From contig JAHBBC010000012.1 in the NCBI GenBank assembly GCA_019915015.1, positions 1 to 64,000 on the forward strand: a stretch of DNA of 64,000 bases. The letters are read 5' to 3'. The position numbers and the translations under genes were made by a program. This DNA is from Auriscalpium vulgare (lineage: Eukaryota; Basidiomycota; Agaricomycetes; Russulales; Auriscalpiaceae). Shown here piece after piece: positions 12,445 through 22,827 of the stretch; the first letter of the stretch is position 1; every line of letters starts with the position of its first letter. The notes under the pieces are model-generated. The model was given only the letters and a program-made list of their open reading frames with translations. It made no database searches and was not told where the DNA came from.

Positions 12445-13225
12445 GACGGCGAGGAAGACAGACCTGATTCACAGAAGGCGTCACCTTCCCAGAATCGAGG
12501 ACCCTCTGCACCTCAGCTGCCGAGAAGTTGCTCACACCAATGCTCCTAGAATGCGTTCAGCACTTAGTTCACAGAGTAAGTATATATTGCAACGAACGTC
12601 GTTAGGCCGGCCGCCTGTAACTTCTCGACGTCTGCCCAAGCACCTTCAATGCCTTGCTTGTCCACAAACTGCGGGTGGTGGATCAAATAGAGGTCCACTG
12701 ACGTCACGCCGAGCTGAGCATTGGAGAATAAGATGTACAGTCGGGCATAAACCTGAGGAGACCGACCTTCGACAGACTCGTATGGAACTCCTCACTGACG
12801 GTGTTGCCGCCGCCATACTTGGTCGTGAGATACAGCTGACTGCGGTCCACAGCGCGAGCACCGATTGCAGCACCGACAGACGATTCGTTGTTGTAGACTG
12901 TGAGCAACTTAGCATCGCTGTGTCCTGCACGCTTGACACCCCGGAGAGAATAAACGGGCACGCACTCTGTGCAGCATTGATGTGCGTGAATTCCCAGTTT
13001 AGCGCCTGGTCGACTGACGCCGCAGCATCCTGCCAGCCAATTGAGCCTTATTTAACGGGCCGACCGACAACCAGCACATGACGCACCTTATCCCGCAATG
13101 CAGTGCCGGTTCCAAATCCGATAACCGGGATCTGCAGACAGTCGGTCAATTGCAGTCCATGCATGTCGCCTCCTCATCTGCACCTTGGCGCCGTCGTTCA
13201 ATGTGATCGTCGGGATCGATGGCAT
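12445..13225 (-). pseudogene. aldo-keto reductase, N-terminal half only
   Basis: The 5' half of an NAD(P)H-dependent aldo-keto reductase. Read on the minus strand it starts MPSIPTITLNDGAKV, then IPVIGFGTGTALRDK, DAAASVDQALNWEFTHI, YNNESSVGAAIGARAVDRS, LYLTTKYGGG, VTSVDLYLIHHPQF and SIGVSNFSAAEVQRVL. These are spread over about six exons with 50-60 nt introns. Of the catalytic tetrad, Tyr (YNNE), Lys (TTK) and His (IHH) are present. The expected Asp of the HIDAA motif reads Asn (THINAA). After SVNQ (exon end near 12464) a donor is followed by transposon sequence, so the C-terminal half with the rest of the barrel and the cofactor-phosphate site is missing. Probably inactivated by the GC-rich TIR insertion and a later deletion. 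Confidence 0.85.
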
Positions 13226-13802
13226 CTTCTAAGCTGCAGCGGTAAGGTATGAAAGTGAGTGAACGCCTGCATCAGGAAAACGGTCGGCTAACGCCAAGCT
13301 CGCACAAGCCCACAAGCTTCCGCAAGACATCTTGATAGCTTGAATTGTCTAGAGAGCTGGCCCAAGACCGTCCTCCGAAGCGACGCGTAATGCGCGGCTA
13401 GCACGTCTCTTGTATCGTCTAGACAGCTCTGTCAAGCCGCCGCGGAGAGCTTGCACAATCCATTATTGAGCGCTGGTCCTTTACCCCGAGATATCCGTGA
13501 CTCCTAGGTTCCGAGCAATTTCTTAAGTAGTAAACAGACTGTTAATTGCCTCGAAGCACGCGCAAATTAAATAACGCGTCGCCAGCCACAAGTGCGAGCC
13601 AACACTGTTGGCTCGCGCTTGTGGCATGCGCCAACACTGCTCGTTTCCGTGTTCCTTACTATGTACACAGATATCAAGTTTTCCTGCAATTTCTTTTGAG
13701 ATATCTCGGAGATATCCTTGGTTCATAGTGTCAGAGCATCTTCTATAGCGGGCAAAACAACGACATTCTGAGCAATGAACACGATATTTAGATAGACTAC
13801 AT
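13226..13802. repeat. left end region of the Plavaka-type element, with hairpin
   Basis: No gene. From about 13258 the sequence reads CATCAGGAAAACGG followed by scattered CAAGCTCG, GACAGCTC and AGCTTGCAC motifs. It corresponds, inverted, to 21985-22225 on the other side of the transposase block, including CATCAGGAAAACG as CGTTTTCCTGATG at 22196-22208. Positions 13585-13625 form a hairpin: arms of 18 bases (GCCACAAGTGCGAGCCAA and its complement with one mismatch) around a CACTG loop. GAGATATC occurs three times between about 13488 and 13712. These are features of subterminal transposon DNA. Confidence 0.55.
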
Positions 13803-14512
13803 CTAAACCTCTACGCTGGGATAACGGCGCGGTGGCGATGAAGCCTGGGTGCCTTCGCCTTCGTCGTCTTCGGAGCCCGGTGCATCATGGTCCGTGGCTA
13901 CGGAATCCTCGCCCTCCTCGCACTTCTCGGCGTCGAGTTCGGCAAGCAGCTCGCTGATATAGTCTGGACCGCACGGCTGACATTGCACAGTGTCATAAAA
14001 AGGTGTATATGCGAAGTCACTGACCGAACGCACCTTGTAGCGATCAGACCACAGTCCCACATCGACGTCTAACCCTGTGTCCCTCACAGTCTTACGTGTC
14101 CAACCGATCTCGAACTGCGCGCGATTGTACTGGGACGTGGCCTCCTCGACAGCCGAGGCAAAAGCCTTGACCGCATTCTTCGCCTGCTCGAGCTTGAGCT
14201 CGGCCAAGTGCTTCTCAGCGAGCCAATGATCGCGTTCGGCTCGCGCAATGTTGAGGGCTAGTTGAGCATCCTCGGCTGTTGAGAACTTTAAGCCAGACTG
14301 AGAGGGCTAACGGACGAAGTAGGTTAGCGAAGGTCATCAGGGTCTCTGACGGCACTCACAATGGCTGACGGTATAGGCCCTGACGCGATGACGCTGCACG
14401 CAGTACGAGGGGAGCTCTGTCGAGCAAATGGGATGGCCATATGATTTGCGGTACGCTTGCGCCGGTCAGCACCACCGTGTACGGAGTTGTCGTAGTCTTC
14501 CGACGCCGGCAT
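13803..14512 (-). CDS. hypothetical 218-aa protein, divergent from the transposase
   Basis: Two exons, 14512-14360 and 14306-13803, joined in phase 0 by a 53-nt GT-AG intron, giving 218 residues. The protein starts MPASEDYDNSVHGG. Its middle (ALNIARAERDHWLAEKHL, then AELKLEQAKNAVKAFASAV) looks like a Glu/Lys/Ala-rich coiled coil. It ends in an acidic Ser/Asp/Glu tail (CEEGEDSVATDHDAPGSEDD). Its start codon lies about 200 bp from that of the transposase on the opposite strand, so the two probably share a promoter. I do not recognise the family. Its place inside the putative element suggests an accessory transposon protein, but that is inference only. Confidence 0.65.
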
Positions 14513-14714
14513 ATCAAGGATGTTGGTAATGGAGTCGAGTCGATGCAGGGCAGAGGGAGGCAGAGTCGACGAGAGAGATAGAAGGGATGGGGTTGAGTTC
14601 AAGAAGAGACGATCTGACTCAGAGACGCGCGCGGCGCACACGATTCCCGCAGCCCTCGCGCGACACGGCTTCACCCAAGTGACACTGACTACTCACTTAT
14701 ACCTTTCGCAATCT

Positions 14715-17700
14715 ATGGCCTTCTCCTCTATTCGTCCACCGCGCAGGCCACGCAGTGGTGCTGCAGGGAAGCTACCAGCCCACATTCACCCTCGCATTGC
14801 TTGTCCCAATTGCAAGCGCTCGTTCGCCAGTCAGGCCGCAGTTTCGCAGCACCTCTCCCAACCCCGTTCTCAATGTGCATCGTGGCTTCCAGACCAGCTA
14901 GCTCGACTATTTTCTCATCAGCTGGATGACCTTGGCCCCGTTCCTTCCAGGTCGGGCCCCACTCCCTCCCCGGCAGCCGAGTCTGTCCATATTCCCTCTG
15001 CAGCCGACGACCTTGATTTCAACTTCTCAGCGCCGCCAATGGACATGCCCTTCTCTGGGATCAATGAAGCTACACCCCCGCTACCTTTCCGTACACATGT
15101 TGAGCACCCAAATGAACCGACGACGTTTGGCTGCGGCAAGACCTTCTTGGACAGGTTCCACGATGATGAGTTTGACCACGAACGCCACTCAAATCCGTAC
15201 TACCCATTCTCCTGCCACGAAGACTGGGAGTTTGGGTTCTTCCTTGTCGAATCAAGTCTTTCCAATGACGAAATTGATGCCTTGTTGCGTCTCTCCCTGG
15301 TATGTCTCTTGTGCGGCTATGTTGTTCGTTTACTCAGTGACTCCAGACAGGTCGTCTTGCTGTTTCATTTCGTACTGCCAAGCAGCTTCGCGGCAAGGTG
15401 GAGCTACTCCCATCTGGTCCTCGATGGAAGTCAAAGGCCATCACACTCCCTGGTTACCCGACGAAGAGCACGATGACGCTTTTCTATCGTGATAGTCTTG
15501 AATGCCTTGAACATCTGTTTGGAAACCCGCTTTTTGATGGACACATGGACTACCGGCCGAGACAGGTGTACACTGCAGCTGAACGTGCAGTTCGCGTTTT
15601 CGGCGAATGGATGACCGGTGACGTCGCTTGGAAGATGCAGGTGCGTACGTGAGATCGTCCCGAGTCCTACATTGCTGACCAACTCATACAGAATCTTGTA
15701 CCTAAAGGTGCCACGGTTGTCGGGGCGGTCTTATCCTCGGACAAGACAAATTTAACTTCGGGCACCGGAAATCGTGTCGCTCATCCCCTTCTCCTTTCGC
15801 TGGCGAACTTGCACATGGACTTCCGCATGAAATCCTCTCACAACACCATCCTGCTTATCGCCTTGCTTCCCTGTCCTCACTTCCTGGGTCCGAAAAAGCT
15901 TTGCGGAGTGCTCGAGAGTCGCGTCACACACATGTGTCTGGACATCGTGTGCGAACCACTCAAAGCGGCCGCTCGCTTCGGCCGTATGATGGCTGACCCA
16001 CGCGGCTACAGTCGTTTCTGCTTTACGCCATTGGCGGCTTACATCGTTGACAACCCCGAGGCGCAGATGCTTGCGTGTGTCGGTGGAAAGAGCTCCCCCG
16101 TCACCGTCGCCATGTACAAGCAATTCGGGGATCCATTTCAACACGAGCCCCGCACGGCAGCGTTAACACTCGCTCAGCTTCACGCGCTATCAGAGGCATC
16201 CCCTGACCCCTGGAATCTCTCGAAATATGTCACGGAGGCGAAAAAGCGCCGTTTCAACGGCGTCTATCAGCCATTCTGGAGAGATTGGCATCTCTCGGAT
16301 CCATCCCATTTCCTTACGCCGGAGCCGTTTCATCAATGGCACAAGTTCTGCTGGGACCACGACATAGCATGGTGTCGCAACCTCGTGGGCGACGCGGAGA
16401 TGAATTTTCGTTTCTCCGTGCTGCAACCTCGTGTTGGCTTCCGTCACTTCTCGGAGGGAGTCTCGCATTTGAAGCAAGTGACTGGCCGCGAGCATCGGGA
16501 CATTCAACGCTACCTCGTGTCCTGCATCGCAGGCGCCGCTAGCCCTGAATTTGTTACGTGCATACGTGCCCTGATGGACTTCCGGTATCTGTCGCAATCA
16601 CCATCTATCGACACCGTCGCCCGCGATCGCATTGCTGCCACGTTGTCGGAATTCCACCAGCACAAGAAAGTTATCATTGATTCTCGAGCGCGCAGGGGCA
16701 AGGCCAACAAGATAATCGACAACTGGCATATCCCGAAGCTAGAGTTGATGCAGAGCGTCGTTCCAAGCGTACAGGAAATGGGTGCGCCGATTCAATGGAC
16801 TGCAGACGTCACAGAGCGTAGCCATATTACCCTAGTCAAGAACCCGTTCCGTTCCACCAACCGCCGTGACTTTGACTCGCAGATCTGCCGGTACCTCGAT
16901 CGCGAAGAAAAGTGCCGCTTGTTTGACATGGCGGTCGCACTGCAGGGGCTAGCGAGTGCTCGACACGAGGTCGGACCATCCGGGTCGACCTCAACATTCG
17001 GTGCTGACTTCCCTGGAGCTGGAGCACCGAGTTCAGACGGCCTTGATGCCTCCGACATCGTCGACGCAACTCAGAAGTCTTGGCGATGCTCGAAGGTTCG
17101 GGACTACTTTGAATTGGCCGTCCTCCCCAGTCCATATCAGCGCACATTATCGACCACTTCGACCGCGTTTCATCTGAACAGCAGGCCTGCCATCGCTCAA
17201 TCTACTGTTGATGAGGCTGCTTCTCTATACAACCTCCCTGATTTACGACCTGCGCTTGTCGACTACATGACACGGCGCCATCAAGGATCTGGCCAATCAC
17301 TACATGTTATCGGAGGGAGACGTACAGCTCCGCAGCGTGCATCCTTGCCATTCGATCATCTTGAGATCTGGCATAATGTACGTATACAAACACGCTCAGT
17401 ATACGGAGATCATCCCGTGTTGCCGCCACAGAACGTACAAGCATGTCCCCCATCAAACAGCTGGCCTTACGGGCGATATGAAAATGCTTTGGTCATTGAT
17501 GACCCTTCCATAATTTGGCCCGGGAATGGTATACAAGGTGTGTGGCTCCGACAACTTCGCGCCTAATTGCTGATAGGTTTTGGTGCAGGCCATTCCGTTG
17601 CTGAGCTCAAGATCATCTTCCGTCCAATCATGCGCGACCCGTCCGCGGCCACACCATACCTTGTATATGCGCAGCGATTTGATATCATATCTCAGGGCCC

Positions 17701-17950
17701 TGCCGTGGACGGGCGACCAGTTGCGGATCCCGCGACGGGCATGTACGTCTTGAGACGAGCAGCAAGGGCCGATCAAACATACCTCGGGGACGTCATTCCT
17801 TTATCTCAAATCCGTCTGCCCCTCGACGTCGTCCCACGTTTTGGTGACAAGGCTGATTCTCGTTTAACGGCGCAGAACAGCAAGGCATTTAGTTACGAAT
17901 TCTATCTGAACAAATACGTCGACAAGGAGATCTTCGCAACCGTCTTTTAG
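14715..17950 (+). CDS. Plavaka-family transposase
   Basis: Four exons (14715-15299, 15347-15640, 15692-17537, 17589-17950), all joins in frame, giving 1028 residues. The N-terminus carries a C2H2-like zinc finger (CPNCKRSF, then AAVSQHLSQPRSQC). The core matches the Plavaka transposase family as I know it: LSSDKTNLTSGTGNRVAHPL with its conserved SDKT, CLDIVCEPLKAAARFGRM, ACVGGKSSPVTVAMYKQFGD, FWRDWHLSDPSHFLTPEPFH, LKQVTGREHRDIQRYLV, DNWHIPKLELMQSVV and FLNLPDLRPALVDY-type segments. A GHSVAELKIIFRPI block follows in the last exon. Plavaka enzymes are RNase H-fold DDE transposases, described in fungi alongside KDZ elements and related to CACTA/EnSpm. The frame is open throughout, so it may be functional. 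Confidence 0.92.
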
Positions 17951-18264
17951 CATAGCTGCAGTTGATTGGTTGTTGGTTACGTAGATGATGACAATGCATA
18001 ATCCACGTTGCTTTGACGGAGCGCTTGTTGAGTCGACTGCTGCCACGTCTTCGTCGTCTCTTCGACATCCAACTTTCCAATCGTCTCAGGACTCTTAGCT
18101 TTCCGGTATATAAGACTGACATGGGTGCGCACTTGACAGCATACTTATTTTCCCTCCCCTTAGTTCCTTTATCTCTTCTAGTAATCTCTCTGCGCAGCCC
18201 GAGGGCTGGTGTGCTGCCCTCAGGCTCTCAACGCAAGTTGCTCTTTTGCTCTCAACATTAGATT
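17951..18264 (+). promoter_or_regulatory. intergenic region with TATA box (18107-18114) for the DUF6532-like gene
   Basis: TATATAAG at 18107-18114 lies about 150 bp upstream of the ATG at 18265. It is followed by a pyrimidine-rich stretch (TTTTCCCTCCCC and CTCTTC) of the kind that precedes fungal start sites. The same interval contains the 3' end of the transposase transcript. Confidence 0.5.
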
Positions 18265-21200
18265 ATGCCCGGAAGGACGTCTGGTATGTTTTCCTCCTTT
18301 TTGTTTACTCGGAGCTATACATTGACCAACACCCTAGCATCAAACTCGGAGACAGCGCCGCTGGCGCCGCAGCGAGCCCAACGAGCAAACCGCGGTCAAA
18401 ATGGAGCTGCCGCGCAACTCGCAAGGATCGGCAACGCAGTTTCACACAAGCCCCGCAAGAAGAAACAAACGGTGGTTCCTCCGAGTCCGCACTCTGATGC
18501 CCAGGGCACCCCTACGACTCCTCCCGGGCTTAATCCAATGGCTCCGGAGGCTCAGCGACCCCCGCCGCGTGCACGGCGAGTTCAGCCGGTGAGGGCACTT
18601 GCTATCTTCTCTTGTTTCTTGTGGTGATGGGTATGCACAGAAGAAAGTGCCAACGCATCCGTCAGTCCAGGACGCCGCACAAGCTCTTCGTGTGGAGCAA
18701 CCACCACCGGTGCCCAACACTCTCCAGCTACCGCCAGGTGTTGGGGACCCCCGCTTTGGATTCCCTGGAATGCACATTGAGGGTTATGCCGGACCGTACG
18801 GGCAGCTCACGCCTGCACCTGCGCCTGGGCCTATCGGTTCCCTTCTCGACTTTGCACCGCCGCCTCCGCTTTATCTGCATAGCACACATCCTCCTCCTAC
18901 TCCTCTGATCATGCCTCCTGCGCCACAGCGTCCTCTTGCTACGCCTCTCACACCTCAGATCAATCACGCTCCCGCAAGCGGAGCAAGCCCACCGGCCTTC
19001 ATTTTTCCTCCGGAGTCCGCTTCTTTTGCCGCACCCATCTCATCCGACACTGTTATTCCAGCGACCAATTCCCTGTCTCAGGCACTATCTGGGGGCCAGC
19101 GTCGTGGCCGCGGGATTCAACGGCCAAGACGGTCTTTGACTCCACGAAGACTATGAACAGGACGATGTCGATGATGAAGGGGGCGACGGCAATGGCCCTG
19201 AAGATGACGACGACCCCGAAGATGGCGACGGACTTTACGATTCCCTTGAATCGTTTCTTATGTAAGCACCAGTCGCGGTTTTTGGACCCCCATGCAACTT
19301 TCATCTTCACCCCCATATATAGGTCTTTGTTCCCACGGTCTATTTTTCACCAATCCCGTGTTTTTCTGCCTCATGACCTTTTCAAAGACTCTCGTTTCAG
19401 TCAGTATTTTGTATTTTGTAAGCTAAGGAGAATAGATATGAGTAAAATTCCAGTTGTTCTAGTATCAGACGCAAAAGCTCTATGAATTCCAGTTTTGGTA
19501 AAAAGTTCCCGGAAAACTATGTCATGTCTCTCTACTCCGGCTAACATAGCCGGAAAATATTAATATTTTTCAAGGGGTCCTTAGTGGGATTTGAACCCTA
19601 GTTCCCTTAGCTACAAGAGAAACATAGCATCTCTACTTACCACTAGACTATGTATACATTTCTTTCCTATCGTTTTCAGAATTACTATGGTGTGCATCCG
19701 TAAATGACACCATGTCTCTTGACTACCAATGTACTGCCCAACTCAAATATCTGTATTCTCAAGACTCCCCCCATAAAATTGCACTCAGGATATTTGGCTT
19801 AAGTGTCCCAATTCAATACCTGGCGGCCTGCACGAGCTTGCGAGTGAGGCCGGCCAGGTATTGATTGGGGCATGGTTGGGTCCATGTTTGTTGTGAGATT
19901 GGAGGGTCAAAGAGCACAGTAACTACATATCCTACATATTCTACACAATAATATTCACACAAAGCTAGAAACGGAATCGTACCTGCCGTGCTTAGCACCG
20001 GCCCACTCCCAGCAAGTGACGATGACGGACAAGCGCATGGCAACGAGGAGTTCTCTGAGAGCGACGGAGAAGTTCAGCACGACGAAGGTGCGCCGTGTAC
20101 AGTTATGTGCAGCGTGGGCTAACTTGCATATCTGATTAGTTCCCAATGAGCGTGCTGGCGTGGCGGCACAGCCCAGCATGCCAACTGCCCACACCAACCC
20201 CACAGGCATGCAGCGTTCGCATCAGGTACTTTGTTTGACTCAATCTTGTGCCCCAAATAATGCGAGTTCTGTGCTTACTTGACACGACAGGTCCAATCTC
20301 ATCCGCAGGACTTTCTCATTGAATACTGGAAGACAAACCGCCGGCCCAAGGCCCCCGCTGCATCCTCGTTGCGTGCATCCGCTGTTGCCCTACGCGCAAA
20401 TCTTCCGGTGCAGCAAACTTCCCTGTTGTCGACACCTTCTGGTCCTCGCAACGCCCAACCGCAGCAACGGCGTCAGCATACCGCAATGGAAAGCGACAAC
20501 GACGGTGACGGCGATGACTCTCCGCAGCCTAAGAAGCGCCGGCGACGTAGCAAGAAGGGCCAGGGCAATGACGATGACTCCGCATCTGTGACCTTAGGAG
20601 CGCTCGACGCCGACTGGCAGTGGGTCGTCCGGCACGCAAAGTCCAGCATCCAGCTGGCCCTGCTGACGCAGAATGCATTCATCGACTGTGATACAGGCCT
20701 GAAGGATGCCGCAGAAGCAGTGTACGAGGCCTGCGTGAGATACCAGGAAGATTTCTGCGAGACGGTGCTGCAACCAGGTGAGTGTTCGTCGGAGCACATC
20801 AACGACTCGGTTTGACAGCTCAATGACTCTTACAGACATGCAACCATCCATCAAGATCATCAAACTTGTAAGCCTGCCCTGTTATCGCCATTCTCAGGAT
20901 TGATTTTACTCCGGGTTCAAACAGGTGTATAGGGAGGGCTCAACATATCGAGGCGCCTTCAAGTGTGTCGCTCAAGAAATTGTCAGCACGATGTGCATCC
21001 CAAAGGCAGATAGCAGCCCAACCGCCAGAATCTACCAGGCGCAAGTCAGCGGCACCGTTGGCGACTTCCTTCGGGAAGGCGCGTACTTGCACCGTGTCGA
21101 CAGCTCGGTGCGTTTTGCCTTAAATTTGTTCGATTTATGACCGATTGCAGCGCTTTCTCTCCCTTAGGGCAAAAAAGTCAACTTCGGAAGCCACGTCCTC

Positions 21201-21673
21201 CGAGAAATTGCGCTCCGGCATACATTCGCACCTGGACGGCCGGGCGGCCTCTTTCCCGCGACTTTTGAGGGTGGCATCCCGCCGGCAATGATTGCATTTG
21301 CGGGCGTCACGGTTTGTCATGCGTGTGTCTGATCTTCAAGCACATTATCTCTGATACACGTATTCCATCACAGTACCGCTGCTGCCTTGAAGAGTGGAAG
21401 ACGGGTGTCCACAGGACTATACCGATGACCGCAAAGGTCTTTCAGAGGAGGTACCTCAAGATGCTCGAGGACATCGAAGACGTGCTGAACGACCCGAAGC
21501 ATGGGCCGATCTTCAAGACAATGCTCGCAAGCTGGGCCGACATGGGCAGGTGAGTGCTATCGTCACTGTGATCTTCCTTTTGACTGATTGGGCTGGCTTT
21601 GAGATTGCTATTGGCTCCAAATCACGACAGCGACAACGATTCGGACATGGATAACGGTGTCGACCTTTCCTAG
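18265..21673 (+). CDS. DUF6532-like protein of unknown function
   Basis: About ten exons. Clear ones are 18265-18283, 18338-18588, 18641 to about 19120, 19996-20087, 20140-20225, 20291-20777, 20836-20867, 20935-21107, 21168-21310, 21374-21550 and 21631-21673. The N-terminal half is low complexity: basic KPRKKKQ, then a Pro-rich run and an acidic segment near 19160-19260. A basic KKRRRRSKK stretch follows near 20530. The C-terminal domain resembles DUF6532 of Agaricomycetes: IVSTMCIPKADSSPTARIYQ, GDFLREGAYLHRVDSS, VNFGSHVLREIALRHTF, then a WKTGVHRTIPMTAKVF helix that follows an alanine-rich segment. Oddities: the frame shifts between about 19120 and 19150, and roughly 700 bp between 19262 and 19995 hold a tRNA-like insertion. 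It may be an accessory gene of the surrounding transposon. Confidence 0.7.
19262..19995. other. insertion-bearing long intron of the DUF6532-like gene
   Basis: The acidic exon ends at a good donor (GTAAGC near 19262), and coding resumes after CTTAG at 19995. At about 730 nt this intron is more than ten times the usual size here. It is AT-rich and contains the tRNA-like sequence at 19579-19654. No protein-coding signal is seen in it. Confidence 0.5.
19579..19654 (-). ncRNA. tRNA-like / SINE head with Pol III A and B boxes
   Basis: On the minus strand the sequence has TAGTCTAGTGG, an exact fit to the A-box consensus TRGYNNANNNG. About 45 bases later comes GTTCAAATC, an exact fit to the B box GWTCRANNC, and it then ends CCCACTAAGGAC. 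The anticodon arm (GCTAT...GTAGC) has a nine-base loop and the acceptor ends do not pair, so it is probably not a working tRNA. A tRNA-derived SINE or a pseudo-tRNA inserted in an intron fits best. Confidence 0.5.
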
Positions 21674-22255
21674 GTGATCGTCAGTTCCTCGAGACTCGCA
21701 ACTTCTCAAGACATACATCAACATCGGATGACTCGCCGCGTTCTTGGCGACAGTCCCTAATTCTACGACTTCATTTGCATGATACTAGGTTCTCAGTCTT
21801 CCGTTTAATCTTGACGGTCTCGATTTACTGGTAGCTCACTTCATGTTTATGTCTCATTTACTCAGTAGTTACGCGGTCGTCAGCTAGGTACCTATGAATC
21901 TATAAGTAGCTAGAATTATGGAATACAATTTGATTGCAATGGTTATCTGAATAATGTATCGAGCATCAAATGAGTGAGATGAACTACAGCCGAGCGAGCT
22001 TGGGCCAGCTCTCAAGAGCTCTCAAGCAGTCACAAGCTCCCAGCTGCGAGAAAGGCCGTCGGAAGCGACGGTTCTTGTGCGAGCTGTCTAGACGTGTCAA
22101 GCTCGTTTAGTAAAGCTTGAGGCGTCTATATAGAAGGGACCTAGCTTGACACGTCTTGCGAGCTTGGGGCTCTCTCAAGACGCGCCAAGCTCGCTCCCGT
22201 TTTCCTGATGTGAGCAGGCGAGTTATCGCACAGAATTAAATACTGTAGACCTGAG
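21674..22255. repeat. right end region of the Plavaka-type element
   Basis: After the stop codon there is about 300 bp without signal. From about 21985 to 22205 GAGCTTG, CAAGCTC, AGCTCTCAAG and GACACGTCT recur many times in both orientations. The block ends CGTTTTCCTGATG at 22196-22208, the inverted counterpart of CATCAGGAAAACG at 13258-13272. Confidence 0.55.
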
Positions 22256-22414
22256 TGTTTTTTCCATGGTCAGATAGCTTGAGGCCTGCGCAACGTAGCG
22301 GGTGTCAGACAAGGAAAGGAAAGACGGCGGGGCACGCACCGACGAAGACTTTGAGCCGCCCAGCCCGTTTGCCTCTGCCATCTTCTAGATCTGCGCTCAT
22401 CTCTCCGCCTTGCG
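22241..22414 (-). pseudogene. possible 5' fragment of a host gene
   Basis: On the minus strand a short exon starting MSADLEDGRGKRAGRLKVFV (from about 22411) reaches a donor GTGCGT. After TTGCGCAG it resumes as GLKLSDHGKNTQVYS before running into the transposon end. I do not recognise the product. If real, the gene was cut by the Plavaka-type insertion and its 5' leader was later hit by the Copia element. Weak evidence: two short exons only. Confidence 0.25.
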
Positions 22415-22430
22415 CTCGCGAAATCGAGAG

Positions 22431-22815
22431 TAATGAAGTGAGATCGAGTGTGCGCGGCTAGAGAGAACACGATATGACTCAGTCCTCGCGCGCAGTGTAC
22501 GGCAAAGATCTGTATTTACCTAGAGAGAACACGATATGACTAGGTAAATAGTAAGCAACCTATGCGAGAGAAGCATGAATAAGTAAAGAAGCTCACCTCA
22601 GTCCTCGCGCGCAGTGTACGGCAAAGATCTGAGGGCTATCGTAGGTAGACGAACAGGAAAACAGTGCGTGCGTATGTAATACTATACAGTTGCGCAAGCC
22701 ACACGGAAGTAAATACTACGAGCATCGTGCAACGTGTCTCAGAAGACGAAAAAGGAAAGTCAGTACGAACGAAAGAAACCTCTCGCGCCTCCAGGACGCG
22801 TTTGCTACTCCAACA
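22431..22815 (-). repeat. Copia 3' LTR
   Basis: In element orientation it begins TGTTGGAGTAGCAAACG and ends CTTCATTA. It contains an internal duplication about 116 bp apart: CAGTCCTCGCGCGCAGTGTA occurs twice, as does GAGAGAACACGATATGACT. The only difference from the other LTR that I found is T against C near 22451. Confidence 0.95.
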
Positions 22816-22827
22816 CTCCCCCTCAAA
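22816..22827 (-). promoter_or_regulatory. Copia polypurine tract
   Basis: On the minus strand TTTGAGGGGGAG directly precedes the TGTTGG start of the 3' LTR, as expected of the plus-strand primer for reverse transcription. It overlaps the end of the pol frame, whose stop is at 22823. Confidence 0.85.

Larger units (their letters stand above)
13260..22206 (+). mobile_element. candidate complete Plavaka (CACTA-like) DNA transposon
   Basis: The proposed element runs between inverted CAGGAAAACGG sequences and includes, in order, a divergent accessory gene, the Plavaka transposase and a DUF6532-like gene. Subterminal stretches on both sides are rich in GAGCTTG/CAAGCTC. The terminal inverted match is short (about 11-13 bp), and the flanking CGCCTGC is also partly shared, so the exact ends could lie 10-20 bp further out. 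If the ends are CAGG and CCTG, the flanking dinucleotide is AT on both sides. The transposase identification is strong; that all three genes belong to one element is inference from their position. Confidence 0.5.

Noticed and set aside
19579..19654. Ordinary tRNA gene
   Set aside because: The A and B boxes fit, but the acceptor ends do not pair and the anticodon loop is the wrong size.
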